16,512 bases of DNA from an uncultured Clostridium sp. (lineage in GTDB: Bacteria > Bacillota > Clostridia > TANB77 > CAG-508). The notes below the pieces were generated by a model. That model ran no database searches and was not told where the DNA came from. It saw nothing but the letters and a program-made list of their open reading frames with translations. Both the position numbers and the translations under genes were made by a program. Where the stretch lies: positions 1-16,512 of the forward strand of contig CAMMMI010000037.1 in NCBI GenBank assembly GCA_946497905.1, given 5' to 3'. Within the stretch, counting starts at the first letter, position 1. The number at the start of each line of letters is the position of its first letter. Below are positions 1 through 6,690 of this stretch, in pieces.

Positions 1-19
1 AGTGGAAATAATTTAGGCA

Positions 20-1384
20 CTATTTAAAATTAAGCACTGCCACGCACTCCACATGGCTCGTAAACGGAAACATATCAACAGGTTTAATACTCTTTATTTC
101 ATAAATCTTCTCAAATTTTGCTAAATCTCTAACTAAGGTAGCTGGATTACAACTTATATATACAACTTTTTTAGGTTGTATCTTTATAATATTATCTATA
201 CTTTTATTATCCAATCCTTTCCTTGGTGGATCAACCATTACTATATCAGGAATAATATTATCTTTATTTATCAATTTATCTAATATTTTTTCTACATCAC
301 CTGCTATAAATTCCGCATTAAATATATTATTTACTTTTGCATTTTCTTTTGCATCTTTTACTGCTTCTTCTACAATTTCTATCCCATATACTTTTTTTGC
401 ATATTCCGCCATAAAAAGTGAAATTGTTCCTATACCACAATATAAATCAAACACTATATCTTTTTTTGAAATTTTAGCTGATTTTATTCCAAGATTGTAT
501 AATTTTTCTGCTTGAATAGGATTTACTTGATAAAAAGATAGTGGTGATATCTTAAATCTATGTTCACCTAATATATCTTCAATATATCCATTACCATATA
601 AAACAATATTTTCTTTTCCCATAATTACATTTGTATTTTTAGTATTAACATTTCTAACAATGGTTTTAACTTCTGAAAAATTATCTAATATTTCTTTTAC
701 TAATTCATTCTCTTTTGGAATTTTATTTCCATTTATAACAATTATGCACATTATTTCATTAGTTTTAATTCCTATTTTAACAACTATATGTCTTACTAAT
801 CCTTTTCCTGTTCTTTCATCATATATACTAATTTTATTTTCCACAATCCAATCAAATACAAATTTAGCTAACTTTTCATTCTGTTCGTTTTGTATAAAAC
901 ATTTTTGAATTGGTATTATTTCATGTGTTCTATTAGCATAAACTCCTATTTGTGGGTTTCCTTCTTTATCAATCCCTATTGGATACTGTGCTTTATTTCT
1001 ATAAAAATATGGATTTTCCATTCCAAGTGTTTCTTCTACTTCTATTTTCTTTTTTAAAGTTTTATTTACTAAACTTTGTACTGTGTTTTGCTTTATTTTT
1101 AAAGTTTCTTCATATTTTATATGTCTTAAATTACAGCCTCCACATCTTTTATATGTATTACAATCACTTTCTACTCTTTTTTCTGATTTTTCAATAATCT
1201 CTAAAACTTTCCCAAAAGCATGTGAAGATAGAACCTTTACAATCAATATCTTTACCTTTTCACCTTTTATACTGTTTGGTATAAATATTGTAAAGTTATC
1301 AATTTTTGCTATTCCTTCTCCATTAAATCCATTGTCTATTATATCTACAATATATTCCTGATTCTTTTTAACTGGTATCTTCAT
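20..1384 (-). CDS. rlmD: 23S rRNA (uracil-C5)-methyltransferase, RlmD/RumA family
   Basis: SAM-dependent enzyme that methylates C5 of a uridine in 23S rRNA. Family knowledge points to U1939, but some Firmicute homologues also modify U747. The 454-residue protein starts with a TRAM RNA-binding domain (about residues 5-65). Cluster-type cysteines follow at about 75, 81, 84 and 162, the usual 4Fe-4S ligands. The SAM-binding motif DLYCGIGT lies near 313-320, the VDPPRKGL motif near 385, and SCNPAT with the catalytic Cys near 412. It ends with the typical MFPFTSHVECV motif. I chose the ATG at 1384, because AGGGAG lies five bases before it; the in-frame GTG two codons upstream sits inside that ribosome-binding site. 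It follows the ABC genes by about 55 bases with no visible terminator, so it may be co-transcribed with them. Length and motifs are normal and no damage is seen. Confidence 0.95.
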   Translation of the reverse strand: MKIPVKKNQEYIVDIIDNGFNGEGIAKIDNFTIFIPNSIKGEKVKILIVKVLSSHAFGKVLEIIEKSEKRVESDCNTYKRCGGCNLRHIKYEETLKIKQNTVQSLVNKTLKKKIEVEETLGMENPYFYRNKAQYPIGIDKEGNPQIGVYANRTHEIIPIQKCFIQNEQNEKLAKFVFDWIVENKISIYDERTGKGLVRHIVVKIGIKTNEIMCIIVINGNKIPKENELVKEILDNFSEVKTIVRNVNTKNTNVIMGKENIVLYGNGYIEDILGEHRFKISPLSFYQVNPIQAEKLYNLGIKSAKISKKDIVFDLYCGIGTISLFMAEYAKKVYGIEIVEEAVKDAKENAKVNNIFNAEFIAGDVEKILDKLINKDNIIPDIVMVDPPRKGLDNKSIDNIIKIQPKKVVYISCNPATLVRDLAKFEKIYEIKSIKPVDMFPFTSHVECVAVLNFK

Positions 1385-1410
1385 TTTCACTCCCTATTTA
1401 GAATAATTCT

Positions 1411-1438
1411 TTTTTTACTTCTATGTTTTTTACTTCTA
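1411..1438. repeat. Two-copy direct repeat between rlmD and ABC gene
   Basis: The 13-base string TTTTTTACTTCTA occurs at 1411-1423 and again at 1426-1438. It lies in the short gap upstream of rlmD. It may be simple duplication in AT-rich spacer DNA, and I see no regulatory role. Confidence 0.5.
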
Positions 1439-1444
1439 AACTTT

Positions 1445-3307
1445 TTAATCTATTTCAATTGCTCCTGTATAAAGGCCATAATATGTACCTTTTTGTGTAA
1501 TTAACTCATTATGATTTCCTCTTTCTATTATTCTTCCATGATCTAATACCATAATTAAATCTGAATTTTTTATAGTTGAAAGCCTATGAGCTATTACAAA
1601 AACTGTTCTTCCTTTCATTAATTTATCCATACCTTCTTGAACTATTTTTTCTGTTCTTGTATCAATACTTGAAGTTGCTTCATCTAATATTAATACTGGT
1701 GGATTATTTAATGCTGCTCTTGCAATTGATAATAATTGTCTTTGCCCTTGTGATAAACCTTCACCATTTCCTGTTATCATTGTATCATATCCTTTAGGTA
1801 AGTGTTTTATAAATTTATCTGCATTAGACAATTTTGCAGCTTCATATACTTCTTCATCTGTTGCGTCTAGTTTTCCATATCTTATATTATCTTTTATTGT
1901 CCCTGTAAATAAACTAGTATCTTGTAATACCATTCCTAATGATCTTCTTAAATCATCTTTTTTTATTTTTCTTATATTTATTCTGTCATATCTAATTTTT
2001 CCTTCTTGGATATCGTAAAATCTATTTATTAAGTTTGTAATAGTTGTTTTTCCTGCTCCTGTTGCTCCAACAAATGATACTTTTTGACCTTCTTTTGCTG
2101 CTAATGTTATATCATGTAATATTCTTTTGTTTTCTTCATAACCAAATTGTACATTTTCAAATTCTACTTGACCACGAAGTCTTGTGTAAGTAATTCTTCC
2201 ATCTTTATGTGGATGTTTCCATGCCCACATTCCAGTTCTTTCTTTTGATTCTACTATTTTTCCATTTTCTAGTTTTGCATTTACAAGTGTTACATATCCC
2301 TCATCTTGTTCTACTTCTTCATCTAATAACTCAAATATTCTTTCTGCTCCTGCTAGCGCCATAACAATAGAATTCATTTGTTGTGATACTTGACCTAGTG
2401 GATTTGTAAATGCTTTTACATATTGTAAAAATGCTGCTATACTTCCTATTGTTAAAAGTCCATTTACTGATAGTATTCCTCCTATTACTGCTACTAAGAC
2501 ATATCCTAAGTTACCTATATTCATTATACATGGCATTAAAATATTTGCATACATATTTGCTTTTGTCATACTGTCACATAATTGTTCATTTAATTCATCA
2601 AATTTGTTTTTTGATTCTTCTTCATAATTGAATACTTTAACTACTTTTTGTCCTTCCATCATTTCTTCAATATATCCATTTACTTTTCCTATATCTTCTT
2701 GTTGCTTTACAAAAAATCTTGAACTATTACCACCTAGATATCTTGATACAAATATCATTAAAACTACCATTGCAAGTACTACTAATGTAAGATAAATATT
2801 TGTTGCAAACATTGCTATTAATACTGATATCATTGAGATACATGCTGAAAATACTTGAGGAATACTTTGACTAAGCATTTGTCTTAATGTATCAACATCA
2901 TTTGTATATGTACTCATTATATCCCCATGTGTACGACTATCAAAATATCTTATTGGTAGTTTCTGCATATGGTTAAATAGCTCTCCTCGTATCTTATTTA
3001 ATACTCCTTGTGATATATTAATCATTAATCTGTTATAAATATATGTAGCGATTACTCCTACAAAATATATTACTCCCATTATCATTATTACATTTAGCAA
3101 TGATGTAAAATTAGGATTTTCACTACCTAAAAGTGGAGTGATGAAGTCATCTATTAAATATTTTATAAATTGTACTCCTAAAACTCCAACCAACGCACTA
3201 ATTATTATACTTATCAATACTACTACTAATTGGAATTTATATCCTTTTGTAACATATTTTAAAAGTCTCTTTATTGTTTTTCCTTTACGTCCTTTTCTAT
3301 TGACCAT
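1445..3307 (-). CDS. ABC exporter half-transporter, catalytically competent subunit
   Basis: Membrane-embedded exporter subunit: an N-terminal six-helix domain (about residues 20-320) fused to an ATPase domain (about 380-620). The ATPase has an intact Walker A (GATGAGKT, about 414-421), Walker B with catalytic glutamate (LILDEATS, about 540-546) and the switch histidine (IAHRLS, about 574). Its signature reads LSQGQ instead of LSGGQ. A charged linker (about 332-380, containing WAWKHPH) separates the two domains; similar inserts occur in some clostridial exporters of this type. The start at 3307 is preferred because AAGGAGG lies eight bases upstream. It overlaps the stop of the preceding transporter gene by 11 bases, implying translational coupling and a heterodimer. 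The substrate is unknown: drug, peptide and lipid are all possible. Downstream of a MarR gene, multidrug efflux is the likely guess. Confidence 0.93.
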   Translation of the reverse strand: MVNRKGRKGKTIKRLLKYVTKGYKFQLVVVLISIIISALVGVLGVQFIKYLIDDFITPLLGSENPNFTSLLNVIMIMGVIYFVGVIATYIYNRLMINISQGVLNKIRGELFNHMQKLPIRYFDSRTHGDIMSTYTNDVDTLRQMLSQSIPQVFSACISMISVLIAMFATNIYLTLVVLAMVVLMIFVSRYLGGNSSRFFVKQQEDIGKVNGYIEEMMEGQKVVKVFNYEEESKNKFDELNEQLCDSMTKANMYANILMPCIMNIGNLGYVLVAVIGGILSVNGLLTIGSIAAFLQYVKAFTNPLGQVSQQMNSIVMALAGAERIFELLDEEVEQDEGYVTLVNAKLENGKIVESKERTGMWAWKHPHKDGRITYTRLRGQVEFENVQFGYEENKRILHDITLAAKEGQKVSFVGATGAGKTTITNLINRFYDIQEGKIRYDRINIRKIKKDDLRRSLGMVLQDTSLFTGTIKDNIRYGKLDATDEEVYEAAKLSNADKFIKHLPKGYDTMITGNGEGLSQGQRQLLSIARAALNNPPVLILDEATSSIDTRTEKIVQEGMDKLMKGRTVFVIAHRLSTIKNSDLIMVLDHGRIIERGNHNELITQKGTYYGLYTGAIEID

Positions 3308-5039
3308 CTTCATCTCCTCCTTTCGTTTGTGATTCATATACTTCTTTATATATTTCGTTTGTTTTTAATAATTCTTCTGATGTACCTATTCCATCAATTT
3401 TGCCTTCATTTAAAACTATTATTTTGTCTGCATCTTCTATTGAAGATACTCTTTGTGCAATTATTATTTTTGTTGTATTTGGAATTTTTTCTCTAAATGC
3501 TTTTCTAATTAATGCATCTGTTTTTGTATCTACTGCGCTTGTAGAATCATCTAATATTAAAATCTTTGGTTGTTTTAATATTGCTCTTGCAATACAAATT
3601 CTTTGTTTTTGACCTCCAGATACATTTGTTCCACCTTGATCTAATACAGTATCATATTTACTTGGAAATTCTTTTATAAACCCATCTGCTTGTGCTAAAT
3701 TACATACTTCTTCTAGTTCTTCTTGATCTGCATTTTTCTTTCCCCATCTTAGATTTTCTGCAATTGTTCCTGAAAATAATACGTTTTTTTGTAGTACCAT
3801 TGCAACTTCTTCTCTTAGACTTTTTATATCATAATCTCTAACATCAATTCCGCCTACTTTTATTGTACCTTTTGTTACATCATAAAGTCTTGGAATCAGC
3901 TGAACTAATGTTGACTTTGAACTTCCTGTTCCACCTATTATTCCTATTGTTTCTCCTGATTTTATGTCTAAATTAATATCTCTTAATGCAAAATTCTCTT
4001 TATCTTCTTCATCTCCATATCTAAAACTTACATTTTCAAATTTTATAGATCCATCTTTTAGTTCTTTAATAGGTTTTTCTTTATTTTTTAATGTTGGTTC
4101 TTCTTCTATAACTTCTAAAATCCTTTCTGCTGATGATTGTGCCATTATTATCATAACAAAAACAAATGATAACATCATTAAACTTGATAATATTTGCCAT
4201 GCATATGTTATTATACTTGATAATTGACCAGTTCCCATTTCTCCTCCAACTATAAGTTGTGAACCAATCCAAGAAATTAATATTATACATGTATATATTG
4301 TAAATTGCATAACTGGTCCATTAAAAGCTATTATTTTTTCAGCTTTTTTAAAGTTATCATATACTTCACCATTTACTTCTTTAAATTTTTCTTCTTCGTG
4401 TTCTTCCCTTACATATGCTTTTACAACTCTAATTGCACTTACATTTTCTTGTACTACTCTATTTAATTTATCATATTTTTTAAATACTCTTTCAAAGTTA
4501 GGATGTGCTTTTTTTGCTATATAAAATAGGATTCCTCCTAAAACTGGTATTGCTACAAAAAATATTAGTGAGAGTTTTGCACTTATTGAAATTACCATTA
4601 ATAGTGCAAATATTAGCATTATAGGTCCTCTAACTAATATTCTAATAATCATCTGAAAAGCCATTTGTACATTTGTAACATCAGTTGTCATACGAGTTAC
4701 TAAACTTGATGTAGAAAATTTGTCAATATCTTCAAATGAGTAATCTTGAATTTTGTGAAACATTTCTTTCCTTAAATTTTTTGCATATCCTGCTGATGCT
4801 TTTGCTGCAAATCTTCCTGATAACATTCCAAATGTTAATGATAAAATTGCAGATATTATCAATAATCCCCCTATTTCTACTATATATTTAACATCTCCAT
4901 TTTTGATTCCAACATCTATAATTTTTGCCATTAATAGTGGAATTATTACTTCCATTATAGTTTCTAGAATAACAAATATTGGTGATAATATCGCTGATTT
5001 TTTGTATTCTTTAACATATTTAGCTAATTTTTTAAACAT
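3297..5039 (-). CDS. ABC exporter half-transporter, degenerate-site subunit
   Basis: Second half of the predicted heterodimeric exporter (580 residues): a six-helix transmembrane domain (about 15-305) and an ATPase domain (about 330-575). Walker A is GGTGSSKS (369-376) with Ser in place of the usual Gly before Lys. Walker B is LILDDSTS, with Asp498 where the catalytic Glu should be. The switch histidine is replaced by Gln529 (IAQRVS). Its signature, VSGGQ (473-477), is canonical. In a heterodimer this gives one non-hydrolysing site, formed with the partner's LSQGQ, and one consensus site, the arrangement known from asymmetric exporters such as TM287/288, LmrCD and BmrCD. AGGAGA lies six bases before the ATG. 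The gene follows a MarR regulator and overlaps its partner, so the three form one operon. Confidence 0.93.
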   Translation of the reverse strand: MFKKLAKYVKEYKKSAILSPIFVILETIMEVIIPLLMAKIIDVGIKNGDVKYIVEIGGLLIISAILSLTFGMLSGRFAAKASAGYAKNLRKEMFHKIQDYSFEDIDKFSTSSLVTRMTTDVTNVQMAFQMIIRILVRGPIMLIFALLMVISISAKLSLIFFVAIPVLGGILFYIAKKAHPNFERVFKKYDKLNRVVQENVSAIRVVKAYVREEHEEEKFKEVNGEVYDNFKKAEKIIAFNGPVMQFTIYTCIILISWIGSQLIVGGEMGTGQLSSIITYAWQILSSLMMLSFVFVMIIMAQSSAERILEVIEEEPTLKNKEKPIKELKDGSIKFENVSFRYGDEEDKENFALRDINLDIKSGETIGIIGGTGSSKSTLVQLIPRLYDVTKGTIKVGGIDVRDYDIKSLREEVAMVLQKNVLFSGTIAENLRWGKKNADQEELEEVCNLAQADGFIKEFPSKYDTVLDQGGTNVSGGQKQRICIARAILKQPKILILDDSTSAVDTKTDALIRKAFREKIPNTTKIIIAQRVSSIEDADKIIVLNEGKIDGIGTSEELLKTNEIYKEVYESQTKGGDEDGQ

Positions 5040-5074
5040 TTTTTTCTCCTTGTATAATATATTTAGGCTTTTTA

Positions 5075-5093
5075 AAGGTTACCTATAAACCTT
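5075..5093. promoter_or_regulatory. Possible operator dyad before the ABC genes
   Basis: AAGGTT at 5075-5080 and AACCTT at 5088-5093 form a 6-bp inverted repeat with a 7-base gap. It lies between the MarR stop and the first ABC start. It could be a MarR site or an RNA hairpin. No convincing promoter lies next to it, so the role is uncertain. Confidence 0.3.
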
Positions 5094-5119
5094 ATTAGTC
5101 AATTATATCTTTCTTTCTA

Positions 5120-5548
5120 TTATGTATTTAAATTTTTTGATAATTTTTCTATTGTGCTAAAAAAATTTTTAATTTCTTCTTTTGAAATATCTTTTGTTAG
5201 TCTTTTTTCTACTTCATTTATTGCAATGTCTAACTTCTGTATTATTTCTAGTGCTTTGTTTGTTAAGATTATTTCTTTTAGTCTACAATCTTTTTTTTCA
5301 AATTTTCGTTTTATTAAATTGTTCTGCTCCATTAGTTGCAATATTCCGGCGATTGTTGCTCTTCTCATGTCAAACTCAATCTCTATATCTCTTGCATATA
5401 CTTTTTGAGTTTGAGATTTTTTGTCTATAAATTTTAATATACTTGCCTGTACTCCTGTTATTCCATAATTAAGAAATGTTTCATCTAATGTTCTTTTTAT
5501 TTTTCTTGACAACTTTTGTACTGCTTTTCCTATTTCTTTTCTTTTCAT
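5120..5548 (-). CDS. MarR-family transcriptional regulator
   Basis: Winged-helix DNA-binding protein of 142 residues, the normal size for the family. The recognition region covers about residues 45-85 (ARDIEIEFDMRRATIAGIL), followed by the wing with the MarR-type KKDCRLKEIILT stretch near 100-112 and a C-terminal dimerisation helix. Members usually repress their own operon and release DNA when a small molecule binds. It is first in a minus-strand operon with two ABC exporter genes 81 bases downstream, so efflux control is the natural reading. GGAGG precedes the ATG by about eight bases and is embedded in a perfect 6-bp dyad. Promoter TTGACA-N17-TAAACT lies directly upstream. The ligand cannot be predicted. 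Confidence 0.88.
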   Translation of the reverse strand: MKRKEIGKAVQKLSRKIKRTLDETFLNYGITGVQASILKFIDKKSQTQKVYARDIEIEFDMRRATIAGILQLMEQNNLIKRKFEKKDCRLKEIILTNKALEIIQKLDIAINEVEKRLTKDISKEEIKNFFSTIEKLSKNLNT

Positions 5549-5550
5549 TT

Positions 5551-5566
5551 TGTTAGCCTCCTAACA
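5551..5566 (-). promoter_or_regulatory. Dyad covering the MarR ribosome-binding site
   Basis: TGTTAG and CTAACA form perfect 6-bp arms around CCTC, which is the complement of the GGAGG of the MarR gene. It may be the repressor's operator, placed just after the transcription start, or an RNA hairpin that hides the ribosome-binding site. Confidence 0.4.
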
Positions 5567-5574
5567 GTTTATAT

Positions 5575-5603
5575 AGTTTAATACTTTTTTTTGGATTTGT
5601 CAA
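5575..5603 (-). promoter_or_regulatory. Sigma-A promoter for the MarR-ABC operon
   Basis: On the minus strand TTGACA (5603-5598) is followed after 17 bases by TAAACT (5580-5575). The predicted start lies about 20 bases before the MarR ATG and just upstream of the TGTTAG dyad. Confidence 0.7.
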
Positions 5604-5645
5604 GTAATACATTATGTGCTGATAGCATAAATTTTTGAAAAACAT

Positions 5646-5673
5646 TTGACATATAATAAAAATATAGTATACT
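5646..5673 (+). promoter_or_regulatory. Consensus sigma-A promoter of a short transcript
   Basis: TTGACA at 5646-5651, a 16-base spacer, and TATACT at 5668-5673. No convincing gene follows before a terminator hairpin at 5720, so it appears to drive a short RNA. The MazF-like gene has its own promoter further down. Confidence 0.65.
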
Positions 5674-5679
5674 ATATTT

Positions 5680-5748
5680 AGCTTAAGCAAGAAAATTATC
5701 GAAGAACTCAAATGTTCACGAGATATGTTGATCACATATCTCTTTTTT
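5680..5748 (+). ncRNA. Predicted ~70-nt transcript upstream of the MazF-like gene
   Basis: Promoter and terminator bracket about 70 bases with no plausible ribosome-binding site. Visible structure is a weak hairpin (GAAC/GTTC, 5704-5717) followed by the terminator stem. It could be a free small RNA or a terminated leader of the toxin mRNA. I see no tandem repeats of the kind found in type III antitoxin RNAs. Ends are inferred from promoter and terminator positions only. Confidence 0.4.
5720..5748 (+). terminator. Rho-independent terminator
   Basis: A perfect 9-bp stem, GAGATATGT with ACATATCTC around a five-base loop, is followed by TTTTTT. It ends the short transcript begun at the 5646-5673 promoter. 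Confidence 0.7.
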
Positions 5749-5806
5749 GTGTACATTTAAATGAAAAAGAAAATAAACAATTAAAGAAGAACTTGGCAAA
5801 CTTTTG

Positions 5807-5835
5807 TTTACTTGTGTGTTAAGATATGATATACT
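5807..5835 (+). promoter_or_regulatory. Promoter for the MazF-like gene
   Basis: TTTACT at 5807-5812 and TATACT at 5830-5835 with a 17-base spacer, about 20 bases before the start codon. The minus-35 element matches the consensus only partly. Confidence 0.5.
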
Positions 5836-5856
5836 ATGAAAACGAGGTGATAATCT

Positions 5857-6342
5857 ATGAACGATGAAATACACAACAATATTGAAGATGTTGAAAATTT
5901 ATTACAAAGCATTAATTCTGTTGATGCAGTTGAATTTTCAAAATGGACTAAGGAAAAAGCAAATTTAAGATATAATGGAGAGTTACCTAAATTTCCGATA
6001 TACAATAATTTTATTTATTGGTGTAACCTTGGGATAAATGTTGGAAGCGAACAAAATAAGTTAAGACCTGTTTTAGTATTAAAAACTCCCAAAAATTCTC
6101 CTATATGTACTATTCTTCCACTAACTACTAAAAGATTAAATGATCTATTTTGGTTTCATATTGATTTAGAAGAAATTGATTCTACTGTTTTAGTTGAGCA
6201 ATTAAAAGTAGTTAGTAAATTAAGAATTACAGACCCATATAGAAAAAAGGGAAAATTAGTTACTATTTCACAAAATGACTGGGACAAGATTAATTCACAA
6301 CTTGAAAGTCTATATAGGCTAAGACCACTGAAAAATGAATAA
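5857..6342 (+). CDS. PemK/MazF-family toxin-like endoribonuclease, solitary
   Basis: A protein of 161 residues with the MazF/PemK core in its last 110. GSEQNKLRPVLVL (about 64-76) carries the conserved Arg; TILPLTTK follows near 85-93, and the STVLVEQLKVVSKLRI strand-helix region is near 107-123. Members cleave mRNA at short sequences and are normally neutralised by a protein antitoxin encoded just upstream. Here the first 50 or so residues form an extra acidic segment not found in short MazF, and no antitoxin gene is present on either side. The start has GAGGTGA six bases upstream. The gene sits between predicted small-RNA units and beside a dead MobV gene, so it is accessory cargo. It may be a toxin controlled in an unusual way, a housekeeping mRNA interferase, or a toxin whose antitoxin was lost. 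The core looks intact. Confidence 0.83.
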   Translation: MNDEIHNNIEDVENLLQSINSVDAVEFSKWTKEKANLRYNGELPKFPIYNNFIYWCNLGINVGSEQNKLRPVLVLKTPKNSPICTILPLTTKRLNDLFWFHIDLEEIDSTVLVEQLKVVSKLRITDPYRKKGKLVTISQNDWDKINSQLESLYRLRPLKNE

Positions 6343-6358
6343 AAATTTCAAATTCTGC

Positions 6359-6388
6359 TTGACTTTCTGCCATGGAATAGTTTATAAT
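6359..6388 (+). promoter_or_regulatory. Promoter of small RNA A
   Basis: TTGACT at 6359-6364, an 18-base spacer and a perfect TATAAT at 6383-6388, starting 16 bases after the MazF-like stop codon. Only a short structured unit ending in a terminator lies downstream. Confidence 0.6.
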
Positions 6389-6394
6389 TAAATT

Positions 6395-6470
6395 AATAAA
6401 ACATTATTGTCCGTTCTGAAAAGAACGTAAATCATTTTAATCCGATAGCTCAAAAGGCTATCGTTTTTTA
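6395..6470 (+). ncRNA. Predicted structured small RNA A
   Basis: About 75 nucleotides between promoter and terminator. Order of elements: ACATTATTGTCC (6401-6412), a 6-bp hairpin CGTTCT-GAAA-AGAACG (6412-6427), TAAATCATT (6428-6436), then the terminator stem. Unit B downstream repeats this order with the same unpaired segments but a different, fully complementary stem. Alternatively it is the structured 3' end of the MazF-like mRNA, which has no other terminator. I do not recognise the RNA family. Confidence 0.5.
6443..6469 (+). terminator. Terminator of small RNA A
   Basis: CGATAGC (6443-6449) pairs with GCTATCG (6457-6463), closed by a short A-rich loop and followed by TTTTTT. Confidence 0.75.
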
Positions 6471-6500
6471 TTGCATAGAATTTAAAGTTATTCATATACT
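6471..6500 (+). promoter_or_regulatory. Promoter of small RNA B
   Basis: TTGCAT at 6471-6476, an 18-base spacer (the same as promoter A) and TATACT at 6495-6500, immediately after the terminator of RNA A. Confidence 0.45.
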
Positions 6501-6506
6501 ATTATT

Positions 6507-6586
6507 ACATTAGTGTCCATAGCATTTGCTATGTAAGTCATTAATATAGGAGAAAATCTGAAATATTGATTTTCTCCATTTTTATT
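6507..6586 (+). ncRNA. Predicted structured small RNA B, paralogue of A
   Basis: About 80 nucleotides. ACATTAGTGTCC (6507-6518) differs from unit A at one base. It is followed by a 6-bp, 4-base-loop hairpin CATAGC-ATTT-GCTATG (6518-6533), TAAGTCATT (6534-6542; one base different from A) and a 10-bp terminator stem. The stem of the first hairpin shares only its closing C-G pair with unit A, yet pairing is complete in both. That is what compensatory change in a functional RNA looks like. Family unknown. Confidence 0.5.
6549..6586 (+). terminator. Terminator of small RNA B
   Basis: A perfect 10-bp stem, GGAGAAAATC (6549-6558) with GATTTTCTCC (6568-6577), followed by ATTTTTATT. It also abuts the stop codon of a minus-strand ORF remnant, so it may act in both directions. 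Confidence 0.65.
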
Positions 6587-6690
6587 AGCTATTATTTAGT
6601 TTATCTAATTCTTCTTCTACATTTTCCCACGGATATACAGAAACTATATTATAATTAATATTTAATTCATTGCACTTTTCTTTTCTAATA
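6585..6690 (-). pseudogene. Possible C-terminal remnant of an unknown minus-strand gene
   Basis: About 33 codons on the minus strand, ending at a TAA at 6585-6587, encode a protein-like tail that includes SVYPWENVEEELDKL. The reading frame continues upstream only as the antisense of the MobV pseudogene, so the genuine part seems cut at about 6687. This looks like the end of a gene truncated by a recombination event. I cannot name the family, and chance coding is possible. Confidence 0.3.

Noticed and set aside
5182..5430. Long open frames opposite real genes (for example here and at 9095-9340, 11473-11850)
   Set aside because: These are leucine- and phenylalanine-rich shadows of AT-rich coding strands, with no start signals.
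5674..5748. Type III (ToxI-like) antitoxin RNA upstream of the MazF-like gene
   Set aside because: The layout is suggestive, but the tandem repeats of about 30-45 bases that define those RNAs are absent, and the protein looks like MazF/PemK rather than ToxN.
5553..5756. 67-codon minus-strand ORF upstream of MarR
   Set aside because: It covers the MarR promoter and the plus-strand terminator hairpin, has no ribosome-binding site and no recognisable family.
5712..5822. 36-codon ORF (starting MFTRYVDHISLF) running through the short transcript and its terminator
   Set aside because: There is no real ribosome-binding site, the codons cross a strong terminator stem, and the composition looks random. 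The non-coding reading explains the region better.
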